Below, one piece after another: positions 1 to 6,568 of a DNA stretch of 8,242 bases. The translations under genes were made by a program, and so were the position numbers. The DNA is from Bacillota bacterium (GTDB taxonomy: Bacteria; Bacillota_I; Bacilli_A; RF39; UBA660): positions 1 to 8,242 of the forward strand of contig JAGZRP010000031.1 in assembly GCA_018381595.1 (NCBI GenBank), read 5' to 3'. The notes beneath the pieces are model-generated. The model was not told the DNA's origin and did no database searches. It worked only from the letters and a program-made list of their open reading frames with translations. Position 1 is the stretch's first letter, and each line of letters starts with the position of its first letter.

Positions 1-2
1 TT

Positions 3-182
3 AATCTGAAGAACATCAAAAAAGAATATATAAACAGAATAATGCAAGCAATGCTTGAAAAAGCAGTCTTATCAAAGAGTGATCATATATGGCTAGTATG
101 CAAAACCAAATTTAATATACCTTCAAGTAATATTATAAGTGCGACTGAAGTAGTAATAAAGGAGAGTGAAATGATTGAATAA
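3..182 (+). CDS. C-terminal end of an unrecognised protein (5' truncated by window edge)
   Basis: An open frame enters from the left edge and runs 59 codons to TAA at 180-182. The peptide (NLKNIKKEYINRIMQAMLEK..., ending ...VVIKESEMIE) begins with a basic stretch that looks helical and ends in an acidic tail; no motif allows a family call. Its last eight bases overlap the TTG start of the rhuM-like gene, as in translationally coupled gene pairs, and the ribosome-binding site of rhuM lies inside this frame. The same AT-rich composition as rhuM suggests both belong to one acquired unit. RhuM genes are often seen beside type I restriction-modification genes, so this could be the tail of a gene in such a cluster, but nothing in the 59 residues proves it. 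It could also be a chance open frame, although the tight overlap argues against that. Confidence 0.5.
   Translation, partial: NLKNIKKEYINRIMQAMLEKAVLSKSDHIWLVCKTKFNIPSSNIISATEVVIKESEMIE
158..164 (+). promoter_or_regulatory. Ribosome-binding site for the rhuM-like gene (supports TTG start)
   Basis: AAAGGAG lies ten bases before the TTG at 175. An in-frame TGA at 172-174 blocks any start further upstream, and the next in-frame ATG lies well inside the conserved domain. TTG is therefore the best start. The nearer ATG at 171 is in the upstream gene's frame and stops after three codons. Confidence 0.65.
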
Positions 183-1188
183 TATAGAAAATTTAAAAGA
201 TTTAATTATATATCAAAGCCAAAATAATGAAAATATATCAGTAGAAGTTTTATATAATGAAGAAGACTTTTGGTTAACGCAAAAGTCAATGTCAAAATTA
301 TTTAATGTGGCAGAAAATAATATAACATATCATTTACAGAATATCTTTAAAACAAAAGAATTAGAACAAGATTCAGTTACTCAAAAAATTAGAGTAACTG
401 CTTCAGACGGAAAAAAATATAATACCAATTTTTATAGTTTAGATGCAATTATAGCAGTTGGTTATAGAGTAAATTCAAAAGAAGCAACAGACTTTAGAAT
501 TTGGGCAACAAAAACTTTAAAAGAATATATAAAAAAAGGATTTGTTGTTAATAGCGAAATGCTAAAAAATGGTCCTAAATTTGGAAAAGATTATTTTGAT
601 GAATTATTAGTTAAGATAAAAGAAATTAGAGCAAGTGAAAGAAGATTTTATCAAAAAATAACAGATATATATAAAGAATGTAGTTTTGATTATGATAAAA
701 ATAGTGAAACAACACAAAAGTTTTATAAAAATGTTCAAAACAAGTTGCATTTTGCTATTACTGGAATGACAGCTTCTGAAATAATTTATAGTAGAGCCAG
801 TAGTAAAAAGGAAAATATGGGACTAACAACTTGGAAAAATGCACCAGATGGAAAAATACTTGAAACAGATGTAACAATAGCTAAAAATTATCTTTCACAA
901 GAAGAAATCACAGAACTAAATAATTTAGTCTCAATGTATCTAGATTATGCAGAAAGACAAGTAAAACTAGGAAAGATTATTTCAATGCAAGAATGGAAAG
1001 AAAAGTTAGAAGTATTTTTAAAAATCAACGAATATAACATTTTAAAAGATAATGGAAAAATAAAGAAAGAAATAGCAGATAAATTATCTATCGATGAATA
1101 TAAAAAGTATAGAATTATACAAGATAAAAACTATATTTCAGACTTTGATGAGTTAATAACTGAAACAGAAAATTTAAATAACATCTAA
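175..1188 (+). CDS. RhuM-family protein (Virulence_RhuM, COG3943-like)
   Basis: This 337-residue protein matches the RhuM family over nearly its full length. Visible conserved blocks are FWLTQK at 32-37, opening a helix-turn-helix-like segment (about 32-62); ASDGKKYNTNFYSLDAI at 76-92; GYRVNSK at 96-102 with FRIWATKTLKEYI at 107-119; IRASERRFYQKITDIY at 151-166; QNKLHFAITGMTASEIIY at 188-205; LTTWKNAPDGKI at 217-228; and SMYLDYAE at 253-260. The name comes from a Salmonella pathogenicity-island gene. The family's biochemical role is unsettled; the N-terminal region suggests DNA binding. Family members occur mostly in accessory DNA, often near restriction systems. Here it overlaps an upstream partial gene by eight bases and starts with TTG. 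All nine arginines use AGA, whereas the downstream genes use CGT heavily, which suggests horizontal acquisition. The gene looks intact. The family call is firm and the function is unknown. Confidence 0.9.
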   Translation: MNNIENLKDLIIYQSQNNENISVEVLYNEEDFWLTQKSMSKLFNVAENNITYHLQNIFKTKELEQDSVTQKIRVTASDGKKYNTNFYSLDAIIAVGYRVNSKEATDFRIWATKTLKEYIKKGFVVNSEMLKNGPKFGKDYFDELLVKIKEIRASERRFYQKITDIYKECSFDYDKNSETTQKFYKNVQNKLHFAITGMTASEIIYSRASSKKENMGLTTWKNAPDGKILETDVTIAKNYLSQEEITELNNLVSMYLDYAERQVKLGKIISMQEWKEKLEVFLKINEYNILKDNGKIKKEIADKLSIDEYKKYRIIQDKNYISDFDELITETENLNNI

Positions 1189-1265
1189 ACCAAAACTTAC
1201 ATATCTAAATTAGTACTCCAGAAAAATATATTATTGAGTGATTTTTGCTTAACTGAGTTTATGAT

Positions 1266-1284
1266 GTAAAAGGAGCCCTTTTAC
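1266..1284. repeat. Perfect inverted repeat, 8-bp stem with 3-base loop
   Basis: GTAAAAGG (1266-1273) and CCTTTTAC (1277-1284) are exact reverse complements around AGC. No T-tract follows on either strand, so it is not a typical intrinsic terminator. It could be a protein-binding palindrome, a recombination-associated site or a short RNA hairpin; the sequence does not decide. Confidence 0.5.
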
Positions 1285-1423
1285 TTGTGAAGAAGTAAAT
1301 ATCTGTATGGATTATCAAAAATATCCATTAGAAATAGAGGATTCAAAAATATTTTGAAGAAAATTAATTGTCGCTTATTTTCATAACAAATGAATATTTG
1401 TTAAAGTTACTAAGAGAATTTAT

Positions 1424-1462
1424 GAAGGAGAAAAATATCGAGTGAGTATTTTTCTTCTTTTT
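1424..1462 (+). terminator. Rho-independent terminator upstream of the pilin-like gene
   Basis: The left arm 1424-1437 (GAAGGAGAAAAATA) pairs with the right arm 1447-1460 (TATTTTTCTTCTTT) through 14 pairs, two of them G-U, around a nine-base loop, and the T-run continues to 1462. It would stop transcripts arriving from the rhuM side just before the next promoter begins at 1465. Confidence 0.7.
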
Positions 1463-1464
1463 GA

Positions 1465-1493
1465 TTGACGGAAAAATTTGGTTGTGCTATGAT
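1465..1493 (+). promoter_or_regulatory. Sigma-A-type promoter of the pilin-like gene
   Basis: The -35 box TTGACG (1465-1470) and -10 box TATGAT (1488-1493) are separated by exactly 17 bases, and TG at 1485-1486 gives an extended -10. Transcription would start near 1500, leaving a short leader of about 19 bases with the AGGAGG site at 1505-1510. This is one of the strongest promoter matches in the window. Confidence 0.8.
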
Positions 1494-1518
1494 TTAATTA
1501 TTATAGGAGGTAATCAAT

Positions 1519-2403
1519 ATGAAAAAAAATAGAGGATTTACCTTTATCGAATTATTAGCCGTTTTAGTAATACTTGCATTTATTGTTCTTGCAACCGTAC
1601 CGGCAGTTTCTGGAATTCTTGATAGAAATAAACAACGTCTTTACCGTGAACAAGTGAATTTAATTGTACGTAGTAGTAAAGATTGGGCAGCAAAGAATTT
1701 AGATTTATTGCCTAAGAAGAATCAGGATTTACCACTTTATCTTGACCTTGCTGATTTATCAAAGGGAGGATTTATTGATAGTGACAAAGTATACGATCCT
1801 CGTACGAAACAAGAGATGCACGGATGTGTACGAATTCAGTTTGCAAAGAATAAATATCAGTATGAGTATTTGGAAAAACCTTGTACTGAATATACAGATT
1901 CGTTAATGCCAGTCATTACCGTGAGTGGTGGAGATAATCAAAAAGTAGAAATTAATACTACTTATAAGTTACCAACGGTAACGGCACGAAGTGCAAGTGG
2001 AACAGCACTGACGGTAATTGGACCAGAAATCAAAACAAATGGTTCTAAAGTAACATCAATTACAACCAATAAACTGGGACAAGTTTATACACTCACTTAT
2101 AATACAACAGATACCGCAACGGGATATAAACGTGAATATACGATGACATTAACCGTTGTAGATACCAAACCACCAGTGATTACGGTATTAGGTAGTACAA
2201 CCAGTCAAACCATTCAAGTAGCAAAAGGGGCAACTTTTGTAGTACCAACTGCAACTGTAACAGATAATAGTGGTCAAAGCATCAAAGCAACCGTAAGTGG
2301 TAGTGTGAATACATCTAAGCCTGGAAGTTATGATTTAACTTACATGGCAACTGACAATTCTAAGAATGACACAGTATTAATCGTAACCGTGGTTGTCAAA
2401 TAA
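1519..2403 (+). CDS. Prepilin-type protein with two C-terminal Ig-like domains
   Basis: The 294-residue protein opens with a textbook class III (type IV pilin) signal: basic MKKNRG, then FTFIELLAVL and a hydrophobic helix to about residue 30. Prepilin peptidase should cut between Gly6 and Phe7, and Glu11 is the conserved +5 glutamate. Residues 31-125 resemble a small pilin-like headpiece, with Cys103 and Cys122 placed for a possible disulfide. Two Ig-like/DUF5011-type beta-sandwich repeats follow, at about 131-215 and 219-294, each opening with PVITV and rich in Thr, Ser and Val; the second ends at the C-terminus with no LPXTG anchor. It has its own promoter, an AGGAGG site eight bases before ATG, and its own terminator, so it is monocistronic. 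No peptidase, ATPase or other pilus gene is nearby. It is probably membrane-anchored or pilus-incorporated and exposed outside the cell, perhaps adhesive; its binding partner is unknown. Confidence 0.85.
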   Translation: MKKNRGFTFIELLAVLVILAFIVLATVPAVSGILDRNKQRLYREQVNLIVRSSKDWAAKNLDLLPKKNQDLPLYLDLADLSKGGFIDSDKVYDPRTKQEMHGCVRIQFAKNKYQYEYLEKPCTEYTDSLMPVITVSGGDNQKVEINTTYKLPTVTARSASGTALTVIGPEIKTNGSKVTSITTNKLGQVYTLTYNTTDTATGYKREYTMTLTVVDTKPPVITVLGSTTSQTIQVAKGATFVVPTATVTDNSGQSIKATVSGSVNTSKPGSYDLTYMATDNSKNDTVLIVTVVVK

Positions 2404-2437
2404 AAAGTAATATGAGTAATTTATATTACTTTTTTTT
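2402..2437 (+). terminator. Rho-independent terminator after the pilin-like gene
   Basis: AAAAAGTAATAT (2402-2413) pairs perfectly with ATATTACTTTTT (2423-2434) around a nine-base loop, and the T-run extends to 2437. The left arm begins within the stop codon. The stem is AT-rich but long and has a good U-tail. Confidence 0.85.
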
Positions 2438-2465
2438 GATAATACTATCTAAAATTTGGAAAAAT

Positions 2466-2474
2466 TGATATAAT
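2466..2474 (+). promoter_or_regulatory. Extended -10 promoter of the pyk-GH31 operon
   Basis: TGATATAAT contains a perfect TATAAT (2469-2474) with the TGn extension. No good -35 box lies at the right distance; a TTGATA at 2436-2441 is about ten bases too far upstream. Transcription would begin near 2481, only about nine bases before the pyk ATG, so the mRNA may have almost no leader. Confidence 0.55.
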
Positions 2475-2489
2475 TAGAATGGTGATACT

Positions 2490-3905
2490 ATGAATAAGAC
2501 TAAGATCGTAGCAACAATTGGACCATCTAGCCAAGAAAAAGAAACGTTAAAACAATTAATATTATCGGGAATGAATGTTGCGCGTCTTAACTTAAGCTAT
2601 GCAACACATGATTTCTGTGATGAAATCATTGATAAGATTCACGAACTGAATGAAGAGTTAAATACCAGTGTAGCCGTGATGTTGGATTTAGATGGACCAA
2701 CAGTAACAGTTGGTAAATTAATCGAGCAGAAGATATATTTAAAAAAGGGGAATTTGATTCAAATTTATGGAAAAGAACGTGTTGGGGATGATAAAACCAT
2801 TTCTGTAAATTACCCGAATTTAGTCAAAGATATGAAGTATAATTCTCACATTGTACTTGGGGATAATGAAGTTTTATTAACGGTGATTGATAAAGAAGAA
2901 GACTGTCTTACTTGTAAGATTGAAGAAGATGCAATTTTAAAAGAAAACATGAAATTAATTTCATTAGATTGCTCTTTACAGTTACCATTTTTAACTGAAA
3001 AAGATAAAGAAGATATTTTATATGCACATGAAAAAAATGTAGATTTTATTGCTTTATCATTTGTAACTAGCAGTGAGAATATTTTGGAAGTGAATGATTT
3101 ATTAATCAACTTAAATGATGATAGATTATCGATTCTTGCGAAGATAGAAACAGAAGAAGCCGTAGAAGAAATCGATGAAATTATTCGTGTTGCGGATGGT
3201 ATCTTAGTTGCACGTGGAGATCTTGGAGTTGCGCTTCCCATGGAACGTATTCCAGGAATTCAAAAGATGATTATTAGTAAATGTCATCGTCAAGGAAAAG
3301 TAAGTGTGGTCGCAACAGAGATGCTTGGTAGTATGGAATTTACGAGTCATCCAACGAGAGCAGAAGTAAGCGATGTTGCGAATGCGGTATTAGATGGGGT
3401 CGATGCTGTGATGTTAAGTGGAGAGACCACAATTGGAGATTATCCTGTGGAAACGCTTTCTATGATGGCTAAGATTATTGAATCCTCAGAGGATGATATT
3501 GATTATAGAGATTTATTAGATAAAGCCATGCGTACAGAGAAAAATGATATTACAGGTTCTCTTGCTTATAGTGTGACAGATAATGCAGAAAGATTACGAT
3601 GTACTGCTATCGTCGCACCGACAATTACTGGATATACAGCAAAAAAGATTAGTCGTTTTAGACCAGTTTGTCCTATCATTGCACTATCTCCAGATGAGGC
3701 AGTTGTTAAGTCACTTGCACTTCATTTCGGAGTCTATGGATTTCAAGTAACTGAGTTAAATTCATTTGATAAAGTGATGAGGCAAGCTACGGAATCATTA
3801 AAAGAGTTTATGGAAATCAAAGAGGGGGATAAGATTATTGTTACAGGGGGTTATCCATTTAAAGAAGTAAAGCATACAAACTTTATGCGAATTGAAGAAT
3901 TATAA
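2490..3905 (+). CDS. pyk: Pyruvate kinase homologue with atypical cation/nucleotide loop
   Basis: The family reaction is phosphoenolpyruvate plus ADP to pyruvate plus ATP, the last step of glycolysis in the cytoplasm. At 471 residues it is full length and lacks the extra C-terminal domain of some Bacillus enzymes. The start KTKIVATIGPSS, the substrate-side R32/N34/S36 cluster, AKIE (K218, E220), ARGDLG (D244), the ATEML threonine T276, TRAEVSDVANAVLDG (289-303) and MLSGET (308-313) are all present, as is the C-terminal VTGGYP...TN region. Odd points: the usual DTKGPEIR loop reads DLDGPTVT at 66-73, so the Lys, Glu and Arg are lost; SFVR becomes SFVT (T193); the B-domain (about 75-165) is diverged. 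It starts with ATG behind only a weak GGTG site and precedes the GH31 gene by 23 bases, so the two probably share a transcript. It could be a paralogue with altered K+ dependence or regulation; the family call is secure, the activity less so. Confidence 0.85.
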   Translation: MNKTKIVATIGPSSQEKETLKQLILSGMNVARLNLSYATHDFCDEIIDKIHELNEELNTSVAVMLDLDGPTVTVGKLIEQKIYLKKGNLIQIYGKERVGDDKTISVNYPNLVKDMKYNSHIVLGDNEVLLTVIDKEEDCLTCKIEEDAILKENMKLISLDCSLQLPFLTEKDKEDILYAHEKNVDFIALSFVTSSENILEVNDLLINLNDDRLSILAKIETEEAVEEIDEIIRVADGILVARGDLGVALPMERIPGIQKMIISKCHRQGKVSVVATEMLGSMEFTSHPTRAEVSDVANAVLDGVDAVMLSGETTIGDYPVETLSMMAKIIESSEDDIDYRDLLDKAMRTEKNDITGSLAYSVTDNAERLRCTAIVAPTITGYTAKKISRFRPVCPIIALSPDEAVVKSLALHFGVYGFQVTELNSFDKVMRQATESLKEFMEIKEGDKIIVTGGYPFKEVKHTNFMRIEEL

Positions 3906-3928
3906 AAGAATAACAAAGGGGTGTCGTT

Positions 3929-6325
3929 ATGTATCCATTAGGAAAACAATTTGAATTTGATAAAACAAAGGGTGTTGCCAATAGTAAGGCAGTATTTATC
4001 GGAGAAAAATATCGTATTACGGTATTAACAGAAAGAATGGTTCGTTTAGAATATAACGAGAATGGGGTATTTGAAGATCGATTGACAGAATTAGTAACCA
4101 ATCGAAGTTTTAAGTTACCTAAATTTCAATTTAAAGAAGATGCGGTAACCTTAGAAATTACAACTAAGTATTTTCACCTTTTCTATCTCAAGAATCGTCC
4201 ATTTGTAGGTTCTAAATTAAATCCAATTTCTAACTTACGTATTAATTTAATTAATAGTGACCGTATTTGGAATTATAACCATCCAGAAGTGAGAAACTAT
4301 GGAGCACCCGGGGTTAGTATGGATGTCGATGAAAAGTTTGGAAAAGGATTATATTCAGCGGATGGATTCGCAACCATTGATGATTCTAAGGGAATGGTGA
4401 TTGAAGAGGGGGGAACATTAACCCCAAGAACGGATGGAGGAATCGATATTTATGCATTCTTCTATTTAAAAGATTTTGCCCTTTGTTTAAAAGATTATTT
4501 TGGATTAACAGGATTTCCATCTTTAATTCCAAGATATGCACTGGGAAATTGGTGGAGCAGAAATATTAGTTATGATAGTAGAGATGTAGCTGACTTGGTT
4601 CAAGAATTCGATGATTATGATATTCCACTTTCTGTATTACTATTAAATTCAGATTGGCATAAAAAAGATATTGAACATAAAAAGTATGCAGGATTTTCAT
4701 TTCAACCAGATAAATTTTCAAATCCTGCGGGACTTGTGAATTTTCTTCACTCCAAAGGAATTCGTTTAGGACTTACGTTAGATTCCTTTGATGGGATTCA
4801 TGATTACGAAACCAATTATGATAAAATCGCACAGTATTTAAAACCAGATGAAAATGGGAATATTCCATTTCAGATGTTAGATTCTAAGTTTATCGATGTT
4901 TATTTAAAAATATTAATTCATCCACTAGATAATATAGGAATTGATTTTTACTTTTTAGATATGAATCGTATTGAAGATTTGAAAACATTAAATTTATTAC
5001 AACATTATCATTTCTATGATATGAAACGTAATTATAAACGTCGTCCAATGACTCTTTCTAGAAATACCAAAGTGGCACCTCATCGTTATCCAGTTCTTTA
5101 TTCTGGAAAAACAATTGTTAGTTGGGATACATTAAAGAAAGTTCCATACTATAACGCAAGTGCTTCTAATATAGGAGTTAGTTTCTGGAGTCATGATATT
5201 GGAGGTTATTATAAGGGTGTTGAAGATAACGAATTATATACTCGTTTTGTGCAACTGGGAACCTTTAGTCCTATTTTAAAACTAGGTAGTGAAACCGGGA
5301 AATATTATAAAAGAGAACCATGGCGTTGGAGTATTAAAACATATCGTATTGTAAAAGATTATCTAGAATTGAGACATCGTTTGATTCCATATTTATATGC
5401 GGAAAGTTATAAATATTCGAAATATGGAATGCCAATTGTGCAGCCAATCTATTATAAATTTCCAGAGTTTTACGATGATGATTTATATAAAAATGAGTAT
5501 TATTTTGGAACTGAGTTATTTGTTTGTCCAATCATTTCTAAAAAAGAATATTTGATGAATCGTGTTATCCATAAATTCTATATGCCTACGGGGACATGGT
5601 ATGACTTTATGACAGGGAAGAAGTTTCCCGGTGGAAGAAAGTATGTATCTTTCTTTAAAGATGAGGATTACCCTGTATTTGCAAAATCAGGTTCGATTAT
5701 TCCGTTTGGTCATCATGAAAATATGAATGATACAACCCCTTCTAAAGATATGGAAATTCATATCTTCCCTGGTAAGAATAATCAATATAACTTATATGAA
5801 GATGATGGTGTGAGTGATTTATATCGTCAAGGATTCTACTTACTGACATCGATTGATTATAATTACTTACCAAATAACTACACAGTTATTATTCGTGCCA
5901 TTGAAGGAAAAAGTGGTATTATTCCAGATAAAAGAAATTACAAGATTCGTTTCCGTAATACCAAACAAGCAGATGATGTTGTCGTTTATTTTAATGAACA
6001 ACCATTAAAATCAGATTCATGGATAGAGGGAACAGACTTTATTGTTGAAGTAAAAGATGTTCCAACGATTGGTCAATTAACAATTAATTGTAAAGGAAAA
6101 GATATTGAAATCGATGCAGTACGTTTAATCAATGATGATATTGAATCCATCATTAGTGACTTACAAATTGAAACGGTTATGAAAGAAAAAATTGATGAGA
6201 TTTTATTTAGCAATTTACCAATCAAGAAAAAACGTATTGAAATTAGAAAGTTAAGAAGAAAAGGACTAGAACGTAAATTTGTCCGTTTATTCTTAAAATT
6301 ACTTGAATATATTGAACAAATATAA
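3929..6325 (+). CDS. Glycoside hydrolase family 31 homologue lacking the acid/base aspartate
   Basis: The 798-residue protein has the GH31 order: N-terminal beta-sandwich (about 20-190, with RITVLTERMVRLEY at 29-42), TIM barrel (about 200-550, opening LGNWWSRN), and C-terminal beta-domains including TWYDFMTGK (556-564) and PVFAKSGSIIPF (582-593). GH31 enzymes release alpha-linked glucose, xylose or related sugars by a two-aspartate retaining mechanism. The nucleophile D344 is in FLDMN. The second catalytic aspartate, normally in W/F-(S/T/G)-G-D, is replaced: the motif reads YSGKT, giving K394. Other sugar-contacting positions also differ: N240 for Asp, K451 for Arg, G453 for His, R347 for Glu. 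R378 and HDIGG (422-426) remain. Residues from about 730 form an extra charged, probably helical tail. There is no signal peptide, so it is cytoplasmic. An AAAGGGG site lies seven bases before ATG. It may be an inactive sensor, a lectin-like protein or an enzyme with different chemistry. Confidence 0.88.
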   Translation: MYPLGKQFEFDKTKGVANSKAVFIGEKYRITVLTERMVRLEYNENGVFEDRLTELVTNRSFKLPKFQFKEDAVTLEITTKYFHLFYLKNRPFVGSKLNPISNLRINLINSDRIWNYNHPEVRNYGAPGVSMDVDEKFGKGLYSADGFATIDDSKGMVIEEGGTLTPRTDGGIDIYAFFYLKDFALCLKDYFGLTGFPSLIPRYALGNWWSRNISYDSRDVADLVQEFDDYDIPLSVLLLNSDWHKKDIEHKKYAGFSFQPDKFSNPAGLVNFLHSKGIRLGLTLDSFDGIHDYETNYDKIAQYLKPDENGNIPFQMLDSKFIDVYLKILIHPLDNIGIDFYFLDMNRIEDLKTLNLLQHYHFYDMKRNYKRRPMTLSRNTKVAPHRYPVLYSGKTIVSWDTLKKVPYYNASASNIGVSFWSHDIGGYYKGVEDNELYTRFVQLGTFSPILKLGSETGKYYKREPWRWSIKTYRIVKDYLELRHRLIPYLYAESYKYSKYGMPIVQPIYYKFPEFYDDDLYKNEYYFGTELFVCPIISKKEYLMNRVIHKFYMPTGTWYDFMTGKKFPGGRKYVSFFKDEDYPVFAKSGSIIPFGHHENMNDTTPSKDMEIHIFPGKNNQYNLYEDDGVSDLYRQGFYLLTSIDYNYLPNNYTVIIRAIEGKSGIIPDKRNYKIRFRNTKQADDVVVYFNEQPLKSDSWIEGTDFIVEVKDVPTIGQLTINCKGKDIEIDAVRLINDDIESIISDLQIETVMKEKIDEILFSNLPIKKKRIEIRKLRRKGLERKFVRLFLKLLEYIEQI

Positions 6326-6331
6326 TATAAT
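6303..6331 (+). promoter_or_regulatory. Sigma-A-type promoter of the T-box/leuS transcript
   Basis: TTGAAT (6303-6308) and a perfect TATAAT (6326-6331) are 17 bases apart. The promoter overlaps the last codons of the GH31 gene, and transcription would begin near 6338, about a dozen bases before stem I of the T-box. No terminator separates the GH31 gene from the leader, so readthrough from upstream would also pass through the T-box. Confidence 0.7.
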
Positions 6332-6349
6332 AAACATGTTTTAGAAAAA

Positions 6350-6558
6350 AGCGAAGAAAAAGAGTAGTAATCATACCATTTCTTAGAAAAGAGACCTGAT
6401 AATTGGTGAAAGTCAGGAAGAAATCATGATGAACTTGCTTTGGAGCTGTTTACAAAGATTTGTAAAACGGTTGATTCACGTTACGAATATAAGTGCATAA
6501 GTATTATGAATTAAGGTGGTACCGCGGAAATATCCGTCCTTAACTTATAATACTTTTT
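6350..6558 (+). promoter_or_regulatory. T-box leader specific for leucine (CUU specifier)
   Basis: This leader RNA senses uncharged tRNA-Leu and controls the genes behind it. Stem I can be traced by pairing: 6352-6356 with 6438-6442, then the specifier loop; ATCAT 6370-6374 with ATGAT 6426-6430; ATTTCTT 6378-6384 with AAGAAAT 6418-6424; CCTGA 6395-6399 with TCAGG 6413-6417, capped by a loop holding GGTGAAAG. The specifier loop carries AGTA on its 5' side (6363-6366 or the overlapping 6366-6369) and GAA-CTT-G on its 3' side, so CTT at 6434-6436, followed by the usual purine, reads Leu. A further hairpin at 6446-6470 probably corresponds to stem II or III. The T-box sequence TGGTACC (6517-6523), followed by GCGG, is the bulge that pairs with the tRNA acceptor end; its helices are AAGG 6513-6516 with CCTT 6538-6541 and GCGG 6524-6527 with CCGT 6534-6537. 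Leucine agrees with leuS downstream. Confidence 0.93.
6499..6558 (+). terminator. Candidate T-box terminator stem with U-run (unusual arrangement)
   Basis: The arm 6499-6516 pairs with 6538-6555 in an 18-position stem that has one mismatch (6510/6544) and one G-U pair, and the T-run 6554-6558 follows at once. This looks like a terminator. However, the stem encloses the antiterminator and shares its lower helix instead of competing with it. Alternative pairings include a small hairpin at 6496-6508, which would hold back the left arm, and TCCTT (6537-6541) with AAGGA in the ribosome-binding site. Confidence 0.5.
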
Positions 6559-6568
6559 ATGTACCAAA

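Larger units (their letters stand above)
1189..1464. other. Non-coding spacer between accessory block and pilin-like gene
   Basis: No reading frame here has both a ribosome-binding site and a credible length. The longest ATG-led frame noticed (1307-1357) has only 16 codons. The stretch holds one perfect hairpin (1266-1284) and ends in an intrinsic terminator (1424-1462). The rest shows no recognisable gene or RNA. It may be the scarred junction between the transferred rhuM block and the core genes, but I see no flanking direct repeat or integrase remnant. Confidence 0.5.

Noticed and set aside
1307..1500. A frame from ATG 1307 that would run on if TGA were read as tryptophan, hinting at a Mollicutes-type code or a decayed gene
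   Set aside because: It passes through the clear terminator (1424-1462) and promoter (1465-1493), matches no known protein, and the real genes encode conserved tryptophans with TGG and need no TGA readthrough.
2846..3241. 131-codon open frame on the minus strand inside pyk
   Set aside because: It lies wholly within conserved pyk coding sequence, is serine-rich as expected of an antisense shadow, and resembles no protein family.
3883..4101. Minus-strand open frame across the pyk-GH31 junction
   Set aside because: It overlaps two convincing plus-strand genes and shows no family motif or credible context.
5126..5128. D400 (in SWDTL) as the GH31 acid/base residue
   Set aside because: In characterised GH31 enzymes the acid/base is the aspartate of the preceding G-D pair; the SW-E/D position six residues later is variable (Glu in human acid alpha-glucosidase) and is not catalytic.
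5334..5531. Minus-strand 65-codon frame within the GH31 gene
   Set aside because: It is a shadow of conserved GH31 coding sequence with no independent support.
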